A stretch of DNA of 64,000 nt, taken from NCBI RefSeq assembly GCF_949628265.1, contig NC_088789.1, positions 30,869,883 through 30,933,882 on the forward strand, written 5' to 3'. A model generated the notes under the pieces. The model searched no databases, had not been told where the DNA came from, and saw only the letters and a program-made list of their open reading frames with translations. Origin of the DNA: Cloeon dipterum (lineage: Eukaryota; Arthropoda; Insecta; Ephemeroptera; Baetidae). Both the position numbers and the translations under genes were made by a program. Shown here piece by piece: positions 21,252-30,928 of the stretch; the stretch's first letter is position 1, and every line of letters begins with the position of its first letter.

Positions 21252-23492
21252 ATGGGAGCGAACGCAAGCTCTTGTTTCGACGGGGGAGTGGTTGCCGCTG
21301 GTTCCACCCCTCTCCACAAAGCTGCTTTCGAGTCTAACCTGGCTGAAGTGATCAAGCTGCTGGAAGAAGGTGAGCCAGGCAACGCGATCTCGGACTCAGG
21401 AGCGACGGTGCTGCACTTCGCGGCCGCCAACGTGAAGCACGGCAGGGAAATCACCAAGTTTCTCCTGGAAAAACACATTCCTGGAGTCACGGTGAGCAGA
21501 AAGAACAGGAACGGCGAGGAAGCCATCCACTACGCCATCAGGGTGGGCAACCTTGACGTCGTCAAGGATTTGCTCAACATCCGAGGCGCGGACGCGCATC
21601 TAATGCAGTTCTGCGTGAAGCAAAACCAGTTGAAGATCGCCATGTTGGTGTGCAAGCATGACAGCAATACGATCAGGCCCATTGACCCTGAGGGCAGGAG
21701 CATCCTACTTCTGGCAGCGGAATTCGCCGACCTGAAGACCTTCCTGTGGCTGATCGATGAAAATGTCAACGTCGACTTCCTGTCCGTGATCGACGGAGAC
21801 TCTGTCCTGCACTGTGCGGCCAGAAACATCAAGCACGGATGGGAGATCATCCGCTACCTGAGCTACTTCGTCCCTTCAGAACTGGACGTGGACGAGCGCA
21901 ACAACCACATCGAGACGCCCGTCCACGCTGCCCTGAAATGCAACAATGTCATGGCCGCAAAGGAATTGATCAAACTGGGGGCTGACCTGGATATTGGCAT
22001 CCGCGGAGACAACCTCCTCACCTTCTGCGTGCGTTTGAACAAGGTGGACAGCGCCAGGTTCGTTCTTCAACAAAACAGGGAGCAGATGAGCGAGACGATG
22101 CACAGCGACTGGAACATCGTCGAGAGCTGCGAGGACATCCTGAAGACAGAGACGCTTTTCATTGCAGCTCTGCATGCTGGTGTGGACATGTGCAAGTGGC
22201 TCGTTGAAGAGGCTCGTCTTGACCCTAGAGTGGTGAATGAAGCAGACAAAAACCGCGGTGTCCTGCACTACTCTGCCATGAACCAGAAGTTCGGATTGGA
22301 ACTCGTCCGGTTCTTCGTTGGGAAGAAGATCAACGTCAATTGGAAAGACAACCTGAACAAGACTCCCCTGAACATCGCTCTCGGAGCAGAAAATATTGAA
22401 TGTATCAGAGAGTTGCTGCGTTGCGGAGCCAAACTGGGACTGGTGGCCTACGAGGAGAATTACCTTCACTTTTGCGTCAGGTGGAACAAGCTGAAGAGCG
22501 CCATGTTCATCTGCTACTGGAAACCTGATATGATCAATCGCAAGCTCGCCCAAGGACATAGCATCCTGCACGTGGCGGCGCTGTATTCTGACGTGAAAAT
22601 GTTCAAGTGGCTCGTTGAAAAAGGAGCCAGCGACCTGAGCGAAGAAACCGGAACTGCAGAAACGTCGTTGCACTTCGCGGCTAAGAACAAGGCCCATGGA
22701 AACAAGATCGCCTCGTACCTCGTTTCCATGGCGAGAGACATCAATGCCAAGAATCAGTTTCAAGAAACCCCTCTCTGCGTCGCTCTCCTGAACGAAAACC
22801 TGAGTTTTGCCGAAGAAATCGTGAACCTCGGAGCAAAACTGACCACGCCAGTCAGAAACGAGAGCTTGCTGTTCTCTTGCATTCGCCTGAAGAAGCTAAA
22901 AAGCGCCGAATTCATTCTTAAGAAGGAGGAGGACATGATCAGGCAGCGTGGAAGCAGAGGCGAGACCGTTCTGCACTTCGCCGCGGAGAAATCCGACCTG
23001 GCTACCTGCCAGTGGTTGATGAGCAAGGGCGCCGACTTCCGTGCCCTGAGCGACCACGGCTCCTCCGTGATGCACTTTGCCGCCTCGAACAAGGTGAAGA
23101 ACGGCCAAAAACTCGTCTGCTACTTCAGCTCCTTCAACTTGGACCTGAACGCGATCAACGATTCGAAAGAAACGCCGCTGTACACCGCCCTGATCAAGGA
23201 CAACGAGGACGTCTTCGAGGAACTGTGCAAGCTCGGCGCCGACCCCAAGGTGAAAATCGACGGCGAGACTCTGCTCCACTTCTGCGCCTGCCTCGGAAGA
23301 CTGAGGAGCGCCAAAGCGTTGCTCGCCAAGGAACCAAGTCTGCTCTCGGAGATCGACAATGCCGGGAGGACGGCGCTGCACGTTGCCGCCAAGTGGAGCA
23401 ACACCGAATTTTTCCATTGGCTCGTGCAGGAGGGAATCAACGTTGACGTGAAGGACCACGAAGGCCGCAAAGCCCACGATCTGCTCCAATAG
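21252..23492 (+). CDS. large ankyrin-repeat protein with N-myristoylation-like start (746 aa)
   Basis: There is a single coding exon beginning MGANASSCFDGG, with Gly2 and Ser6 matching the myristoylation consensus. It carries about 18-20 ankyrin repeats through to the C-terminus (TPLHKAAFESNLAEVIKLLE, SILLLAAEFADLKTFLWLID, TVLHFAAEKSDLATCQWLMS, TALHVAAKWSNTEFFHWLV). Alternating degenerate repeats of the type NLLTFCVRLNKVDSARFV also occur. The coding sequence is much richer in GC than the surroundings, which also explains long antisense open frames. It is paired head to head with the paralog at 15967-18156. AATAAA is at 23542-23547. A membrane-tethered scaffold is inferred; no substrate is known. 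Confidence 0.88.
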   Translation: MGANASSCFDGGVVAAGSTPLHKAAFESNLAEVIKLLEEGEPGNAISDSGATVLHFAAANVKHGREITKFLLEKHIPGVTVSRKNRNGEEAIHYAIRVGNLDVVKDLLNIRGADAHLMQFCVKQNQLKIAMLVCKHDSNTIRPIDPEGRSILLLAAEFADLKTFLWLIDENVNVDFLSVIDGDSVLHCAARNIKHGWEIIRYLSYFVPSELDVDERNNHIETPVHAALKCNNVMAAKELIKLGADLDIGIRGDNLLTFCVRLNKVDSARFVLQQNREQMSETMHSDWNIVESCEDILKTETLFIAALHAGVDMCKWLVEEARLDPRVVNEADKNRGVLHYSAMNQKFGLELVRFFVGKKINVNWKDNLNKTPLNIALGAENIECIRELLRCGAKLGLVAYEENYLHFCVRWNKLKSAMFICYWKPDMINRKLAQGHSILHVAALYSDVKMFKWLVEKGASDLSEETGTAETSLHFAAKNKAHGNKIASYLVSMARDINAKNQFQETPLCVALLNENLSFAEEIVNLGAKLTTPVRNESLLFSCIRLKKLKSAEFILKKEEDMIRQRGSRGETVLHFAAEKSDLATCQWLMSKGADFRALSDHGSSVMHFAASNKVKNGQKLVCYFSSFNLDLNAINDSKETPLYTALIKDNEDVFEELCKLGADPKVKIDGETLLHFCACLGRLRSAKALLAKEPSLLSEIDNAGRTALHVAAKWSNTEFFHWLVQEGINVDVKDHEGRKAHDLLQ

Positions 23493-23566
23493 ACATTGAG
23501 AGTTTTGATTTTGGCCGATAGACAGATTGTTTAAAGTTTGAAATAAAAGTTTAAACACCCTAAGCA

Positions 23567-23647
23567 CCCGGCAAGAAATTGGATATCCTTCAGGATGATA
23601 TTTTCTTGAACAGGCTGATATCCGCGGATACCCAATTTTTTTGCCGG
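23567..23647. repeat. 81-bp hairpin, MITE-like
   Basis: The left arm CCCGGCAAGAAATTGGATATCC and a near-perfect inverted copy ending TTGCCGGG enclose a short loop. It lies just after the poly(A) signal of the ankyrin gene. No clear target duplication was found. Confidence 0.6.
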
Positions 23648-23812
23648 GAAGTGTAAAAGACCATGCAGGTTTGTGAAGGTTAATAAATGCTGGTTTCGTT
23701 GTTATGATAAGAATGGTTTTTCTTTTGTTATTGCCCAGAAAACGATTATTATAAGCTCTTTATTTACGAAAAACAGAAAAAAATTACATCGTTCTATGAT
23801 TTAACCAACAGT

Positions 23813-26065
23813 CTACCAGATTTTGCATTTTTCTCTTCTTGGGTTCATGTTACTTCCTTCGCGGCATTGAAAGGCATCAGCGAATTCTTTCATATTGGAC
23901 AGTGGAACGTTTACTCGATATTTAGGAGGGCTGTGTTCGTCAGCTTTGATAGTGTGTTCCGTGAATTCAACTGTCTCGCTACGGCAGAATGACTGTCAAT
24001 TGTATTAATTTAATTAATTCAATGAATTAAAAGTTGTACGTTCTATGACCTACATTTGCATATCCGATAAAAAATAGTTGTTCGTCAGTGTATTCTTCAA
24101 GATCTTTCAACTTTTCTTTCTTAGCGTTAAGCCTCTTGTAAGCACGATAGGAAAGGCTCACTCCTCCGTTGTCTGCAATGTCCTCGTCAAATGTTTCTAC
24201 ACTATTCAACTGCAAATTGATCAGATATAAGCGCTGCTGAAAATCGATCACATTTTTTTGATTCTATGTAAGTTAATTTTGTGTTTCAAATTGGCTCTTT
24301 TAGTGAGAATAAGCTTCAATTTCTGTTTTCACTTACGTGTAACTTTCCCCCCTTTTTAGTTGTAATGTAAAATTGGCCGTACTGTTTTTTAAAACATGCA
24401 ACGCGCTTTTCGAATTCCTTTACTGCTACGTCCGACCACCAATCCTTATCATCTCCGCTTTCGTCATACGTTCTTCCTGAAATTTCAAGCTTAAAAATAT
24501 AGATCGTCAAACTCCTTGTAAATTACCCTCATCGTCAAAGCCGTGAGTAAATTCGTGTGCTAACACAGTCCCCATTGCCGCATAGTCTAAAACACTGAAA
24601 ACATATCAATTATATCTCATTTGCATACGCGTTAGATTTAAAAAATATTTAATTACGGAAGGCCCATATTGGAAAATGGATAGTTCATCATTGCTCTCGA
24701 CACAACTGAAAATTTAGAGCGTAAATAACTCTGTAAAATAGGTGGTTATACAATCACTTACACATGCTATTCAACCATGTATAATATTCAGCATTTACAG
24801 AGGTTGGAAGTTCAAGTAGAGCATCTACCGTGATTTTGTTTCCTTTTAACTTTTCGGGTGGAACTTCATCGAATTGAAATAATTCAGGTTTATGACTAAG
24901 AACATATTTAACAGCCTTAGCTTTTGTCATGGCATGGTTTTTAGTGTTGTTGTCCAACCAGGAGATCGCACTCAAATCATCCAAGAAAGATTGCCGAATG
25001 TTTTCAATCATTTGCTCATGCTGAAAATTAGGAAAATTAGAGCATTAATTTCAACTCAAAATTAACAAAAATTGATTACATATATTTTTTCCGTATTAGT
25101 CATTCCGAAATTTTTGACAAATTCTCGTGCCAAAGGCCATATATCATTATTCCTCATTGCCTGTGACCCACATATCTGTAGTGCCCACTGCTCTTTGGTT
25201 TTGTAACCCAGGCGGGATTGAGACACTATAAAAAAAAGAAGAGAGGATCGAAATTAGAATTAATAACGCAATTGATAGCAGAAAAAACACAATCATATAC
25301 TTTTCTCTTTTACACATTTGTCAAATTTCGTTCTAGCTTCAGCCAACGCCTTTGAATTGGAATTTTTGCCATATCTTCTACGAAGAATGGCTTTAACAAC
25401 ATTAGAATTATTAAAAAATTCGATATCTAACAAATACACAGACCAAGTATCCATCCCGCAATGTCAACTTTAAGCTGATAATCAATGTCCTTGGAATTAA
25501 TTCCTTCCTTCTGACGGTTATTCGCAGCAAAGCCGTTGCATGCAAACGAGTAAAAATCATCACATGGCTTTATCTGAGTATCCATATTCGCTTTAATTAG
25601 CTTTGCTAATATAATAAGTAATAAATATAATATTATGCAAATAAAAACATTAAAAAACCTGTTTTAACACATCTATCAGTCACGCAATATTCAACCTTTT
25701 TGTTCACTTTTTTAGGATTTTTCTTGTACTTCTCTTTTTCCTTGCAGAGCGGAGTGTCACGGCAGCGCTTCAATTTGCAATACTTTACGTGCCGACAATA
25801 TACAAGGGGTTGGTCCAAAATCACCCCTTTAAACATTCCATCAACGGAAACGTCAAGACTCGCATCTAGAAAGTCTCAGAGAAATATCCTAGAGATTTTT
25901 AAATGCTATACTCACCAGTGGAGCTTGAGGGAATGGCGTAAAGAAGAACTAAAATAATGGACAAGCAAATCCATCTATAATTAAGTTGACTTTGATTCGA
26001 ATTCAGGTTCTAACAAAAATAAAGACTTACTTAGCTGGAACGCGTAACCGCACAAGTGGTTCCAT
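23813..26065 (-). CDS. compact M13 (neprilysin-like) peptidase 1 (516 aa, 12 exons)
   Basis: Exons: 26031-26065, 25916-25974, 25659-25865, 25444-25605, 25301-25390, 25080-25225, 24762-25020, 24657-24705, 24527-24594, 24337-24476, 24054-24209, 23813-23992. The hydrophobic leader spans residues 1-31. A four-Cys module (C55, C61, C66, C72), a Lys-rich linker and the M13 start (NMDTQIKPCDDFYSFAC, about 107-123) follow. Zinc ligands are H349 and H353 in HEFTH, with catalytic E350, and E414 in EDIADNGG. H477 and R483 in HSPPKYR match the neprilysin catalytic His and Arg. The end MNPRREKCKIW resembles the neprilysin C-terminus. Typical M13 enzymes have 700-770 residues; here most of the N-terminal lobe is absent, with 23 residues between the cysteines matching human C142 and C410. 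It is probably a secreted metallopeptidase. The poly(A) signal is at 23759-23764. Confidence 0.9.
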
Positions 26066-27689
26066 TTCTCACCTTAGTAAAACTATAGAACCTGTTGTTT
26101 CAGCGTCGTCTTATATATTTTGGATGTTTTTATGATAATGACTGTAATTGCTTCTTTGAACGTCATGATTTTAAGAATATTAAAAACTCAAATAACACAG
26201 TAAAATTATCGTTAGCTTTGTTAATTTTTAATTTTTGGAGGTCGTAGGCAGAAATGATGAAGAGCGATAAATTATCTAAAGAATTTTGCTGTTGAAATGG
26301 TTTACAGATGCAATTTCTAACCTAAGTAAAGCTATGAAACTTGTAGTTTCAGCGTCGTCTAATATGTTTTCGGCATTTTTATGATAATGATTGTAATTGC
26401 TTCTTTGAATGAGATTTAAGTATTATATTTAATAACTTTCAAAACATATTAAAATATCTTTAGCTTTGTTGATTTTGAATTTTTGGAGGATGAAGGTAGA
26501 ATAAATGATTAAGACCGATAAATGCTCTAAAGATTTTTTTGATGAATTGGTATACGCAGTTGCAATCCGATCAGACGCAATAATCACATAGCAGAACTAT
26601 TTAAATTAAGCGACCCACGTCAGCACCGATAGGCTGACGGGTGAAAACCGAATTCTTCGTCATCTTTCTGCTTATAGACAATAGTTCAAACCGCCGATAA
26701 TGCTTGCCTTTCAACAAAACGGCAGGATCGTGCTCCTGAGAACTGCTATAGTCATAAACTGGAAGTTTGAAGAGCCAAAAAATTTAACTATAGACCGACT
26801 TTGTTTCGCAGTCATTAATTCAACACATAATATTGGTGTTGCACTTCGGTGTCGAGCGTTTGTCGTCTAACAAAAATAAAATACTTTTCCACACTGTTTT
26901 CCTCAATTGCACGAGAATTGTCGAGCGAATTTTTCAGAGTTCAGACAAGGGCAAATAGAAAGGAGCATGAACTATCCTGCTTCACTTTGAAAATTACTAC
27001 AGTAGTGAATACAGCGCGATTAAATTATTTTTGTCTGAAATTTACATTAATTTGTATAGCAGCAGAAAGGAAAATTCTAAAGGCAACACAATTTGGTCTT
27101 TGAATTTTAAATTATGGAAATTCAATCGCGACCGAGTTAAACCCGTATATCCAATGAGGCAAACCTTTTTATTAATTAGTCGAGTTTTGCATTTTGTGAA
27201 TCCACTTTCTGTAACAGTCATCGGTCTTTAATCTTTAATAAAAAAAATCCTTAATGGTTCTCCGCCGGGTTTGAGGAAACCAGTGAGCATCAGATCTTGC
27301 TGGTGTCTGGCAAATTCGCATCTTTAAACACTGATTTGGCTGCGTTACTATCACGTCGGGGTCAACACTTTAGGAAAAATAATCTCTGAGAGATCTTGAA
27401 CAATTCTTCTTTTAATCACTAATCACCTGAAAGAAAGACCTTAAGCATAATTTATATAATGGGTAATCAGAATAAAATTCTTAATAACAATATTAAATTC
27501 AAATTTAAACAAACTAAAAATTTAAAAAAAAATCGAAATGAACAAAACAATGTGAATAGAATTGTGGAAAATTTCGAGTATTAACCCGGTTGATCCATTC
27601 CTTCACAATTAAACGCTCGGTACTCTGGGAAAAGTTGCTTAACTGCTCGCGAATCTGGCGAATTCTAATTAAAATTCTTTGTTTTTTTA
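26066..27689. other. upstream region of M13 gene 1, with a duplicated promoter
   Basis: A TATA-like word with CAGCGTCGTC lies at about 26100-26120 and is repeated, with its flanks, at about 26345-26365, so the promoter block (about 150-200 bp) is tandemly doubled. A segment at about 27270-27420 (GTCACGTCGGGGTCAACACT type) recurs at about 32095-32240 upstream of M13 gene 2. No coding gene was seen. Confidence 0.55.
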
Positions 27690-28037
27690 TCTTTGTATTC
27701 CAGTCCTCGGACCGGGAAGGGCGCGCACTGCACTAGCACGAATGCTGACACCCCGGGTGCGAATAACACCGCGAACGGATTGAATGGGCGCACCAGGCCG
27801 CACATTTCAGGGACCCAGCCCACTCAAGGGCCACTTGCCTCCGCACCGAGGACTGCATTGAAACGCTAGACATTCGTCCCGTGAAGCCAAATCACGCATG
27901 CTGGAAAGGTGCAAACCAGCACGTAGCGAGTCGGCCTAGATTTATGCAGGCGGTCACCCATCCTCTTACTGACTGCAACGAATATGTTGCTTAACTTCGG
28001 AGATCTAACGAGAACCAACAATGTACTATACCCTAGA
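27690..28037 (-). repeat. 5S rRNA-derived repeat (pseudogene or SINE3-like)
   Basis: The stretch 27948-28031, read on the minus strand, resembles the internal promoter half of 5S rRNA: CGAGAAC, a purine-rich stretch, AGTTAAGCAAC, and a GATGGGTGACC-like end. It lacks the terminal stem. The GC-rich neighbouring block from about 27690 seems to belong to the same insertion, as the other M13 intergenic regions do not have it. A functional 5S gene is excluded by mismatches and missing ends. Confidence 0.5.
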
Positions 28038-28251
28038 CACAGAAGAAAGCGAATACACCCATTCCACAGAACATTGCCTGCTATGACCTATGATTTAATA
28101 AGGATGCCATCTGCATCTTTTTAAAGAATCATAAATTAAAATTATTTTTAAAGAAGACTAAAACTGGCGATAGAAAAAAGCTGTGCGGTTGTACAGTGAA
28201 GCAGCGCAGGTTACATAAATGCCGCTACTCGATTCAACAATTTATTATGAT

Positions 28252-28575
28252 CAGGGCTGGGCATGGGTATTAAGCGGTTTTTTGCAGCTATAGTTTCTTC
28301 CGAATTGTTGGTGCCCATGAAAAATTAGATTTAAAATGCTAAAAACACTCAAAAACCCATGAGTCAACAAAGAAAATATAATAAATACAACAATTTTAAT
28401 AAAGTAATAGGGTTAATAATAATAACCAAAAACCCGTTCCCTCTGCATGTGGGCATTTATTCAATATTATTAACATTAGGTGCAAAAAAACGCACAAAAA
28501 CTGGTAAAATACCACAAAAGACTACTGCACTACTGCAAGTTTGAAAATCTCCCCGGGAGATACCCTCCAGCCCTG
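28252..28575. mobile_element. hAT-type MITE (324 bp)
   Basis: It begins CAGGGCTGG and ends CCAGCCCTG, with a perfect 8-bp target duplication ATTATGAT at 28244-28251 and 28576-28583. It lies in the intergenic DNA 3' of M13 gene 2. There is no coding capacity. Confidence 0.9.
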
Positions 28576-28784
28576 ATTATGATACCCTAAATGAAGATTC
28601 ATATGAAGAATATGTCGAAAAGGATTCTCAGTGCCCAGATAAACGATTAAAATCAATTGTAAAATAATGAAAATTTAAAACGGTACAGCTCATTGATTTT
28701 TTTCTTTAAGTAATAAGCTCTTTATTTACGAAAAACAGAGAAGGCTTCATTATTTAAAAATTCCATTGCTCTATAGTTGTCATT

Positions 28785-30928
28785 CTACCAGATTTTGCAT
28801 TTTTTCACAGGATTCATTTTTTTTCCTTCGCGGCATTTAAAAGCTGTAGCGAATTCTTTCATATTGGACAGTGGGACGTTTACTCGATATTTGTTAAGGC
28901 TGTAAACATCTGTTTTGATAGTTTCTTCCTTGTGTTCAATTGTCTCGCTTTGGCAGAAAGACTGTCAAATGTATTAATATAAGTTAGATGAATTAAAAAT
29001 AGTACGTTTTACGACCTACATTTGCATATCCGATAAAAAATAGTTGTTCGTCAGTATAATCTTCAAGTAGTTTCAACTTTTCTTTCTTTGGGTCAAGCCT
29101 CTTGTAAGCACGATAGGAAAGGCTCACTCCTCCGTTGTCGGAAATGTCTTCGTTACTTGTTTTTTTAGCATCCAACTGTAAATAAATATTTAATAAGCGC
29201 TGTTGAAAATATATCACGTTTTTTAGTCGAGATGAAAGGTAGTTTTGTGTTCGTGTCGTGGTGTTGTGTTAAAATTAAGCTTTTAGTGAGACGCAACAAT
29301 TTCTGATATTACTTACATATAACCTTTCCCCCTTTTTGGTTGTAATGTAAAATTCACCGTACTGTTCTTCAAAACATGCAACATGCTTTTTGAATTGCTC
29401 TGCTGCTTTGGCTGACCACCAATCTTTTATATTTCCATTTGCGTTGTACTTTCGTCCTGAAATTTCAAGCTTGAAAATAAAATAATTAACTCCCTGTAAA
29501 TTACCTTTATCGTCAAAGCCGTGAGTAAATTCGTGTGCTAACACAGACCCCATTGCCGCATAGTCTAAAACACTGCAAACGGATCAATTATTTCTCTGCA
29601 CGCGTTAGTTTGAAAAAAGTTAATTACGGAAGGCCCAAATTTAAAAATGGATAGTTCATCATAGCTCTCAACACAACTGAAAATTTAGAGCGTAAATAAC
29701 TCTGTAAAATAGGTGGTAATAGTAAAATTACTTATGCTATTCCACCCGAAATAATAATGAGCATTTAACTCGGTTGGAAGTTCAGTTGCAGCATCCTGCA
29801 AGATGTAGCCATCTTTATCTAACTTATCGGGTGGAATTTCGTCGTATTGAAATAATTCCTCTTTATGACTAAGTTCCAATTTAACAGCCTTAGCTTTATC
29901 CCTAGCATAGCTTTCAGTTCTGTCGTCCAACCAGGAAATCGCACTCAAATCATCCAAGAAAGATTGCCGAATGTTTCGAAACATTCGCTCAAGCTGCAAT
30001 TTAGAACATTAAAATTTCCAAACAAAATTTAAAAAAAAATGAATACATCCGTCTTTTCCCTGTTTGTCATTCCGAAATTTACGACATATCCTCGAGCCAA
30101 AGGCCATGCGGCCTTTTTTTTCATTGCTCTTTCCACACATGTTGAAGCAGCTATACGTTCTTTTCTTGTGCATATTTCAAAGTTTCTTCTAGCTTCAGCC
30201 AACGCTCTGGACTGGGAAGTTTTGCTATATTTTCTACGAAGAATGTCTTTAAAAACATTAAAGTTAAGCCACAATTTGGTATGTAACAAATACACAGACC
30301 TTTTATCTTATGCATAACGTCAGTTTTAATCATAAAATCAACGTTCTTGTAATTACTTTCTCCCCAAGGGCGGTACTTCTCAGAAAATCCGTTGCATGCA
30401 AACGAGTAAAAATCATCACATGGGTCTATCTGCTCATCCATATTCGCTTTAATTAACTTTGCTAATAAAATGTTAGTAAAAATAATAATGCAAATAAAAA
30501 TAACATTAAAAAACCAGTCTTCACACATCTAGCAGTCTTGCAATATTCAACCCTTTCCGTTTCCTTTTTGGGCTTTTTTGGCTTTTTCTTGTCCTTGCAA
30601 ACCGGTGAGTTACGGCAACGCTTCAATTTGCAATACTTTCCGTGCCGACATTTAGGTGGTTTGCCCAGAATCTCCCCTTCAAATATTATTCCATCAACAG
30701 AAACGTTTCTCGGCACGTCAAGACTCGCATCTAGAAAGTCTCAGTGAAATATCCTAGTGATTTTTAGATGCTACTCACCAGTGGAACTCGGGGGAATGGC
30801 ATAAAGAAGAACTAAAATGATGGACAAGCAAATCCATCTATAATAAAGTTGACTTTGATTCGAATTCAGGTTCAAACAAAAATAAAGACTTACTTAACTG
30901 GAACGCGTAATGGCACAAGTGGTTCCAT
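28785..30928 (-). CDS. compact M13 (neprilysin-like) peptidase 2 (507 aa, 11 exons), catalytic His changed
   Basis: Exons: 30894-30928, 30779-30837, 30515-30730, 30300-30461, 30047-30246, 29732-29993, 29628-29676, 29505-29572, 29317-29456, 29020-29175, 28785-28961. The architecture is as in gene 1: leader, four-Cys module CRHGKYCKLKRCRNSPVC, a linker rich in Lys-Pro, M13 start PCDDFYSFAC, HEFTH (341-345), zinc ligand E406 in EDISDNGG, and the end NPVKKCKIW. The exon matching exons 5 and 6 of the paralogs is continuous here, so that intron is lost. Only 10 residues separate the C142- and C410-like cysteines. The HSP motif is YSLNKYR: Y469 replaces the His that stabilises the transition state in neprilysin. 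The zinc site is intact, so it may bind ligands but cleave poorly (inference). Confidence 0.88.

Noticed and set aside
21876-22763. Long antisense open frame (295 codons) opposite the plus-strand ankyrin gene
   Set aside because: It is a shadow of biased codon use in the ankyrin repeats. Similar antisense frames lie opposite every large ankyrin gene (for example 42545-43117, 43463-44116, 49949-50398) and none has a domain.
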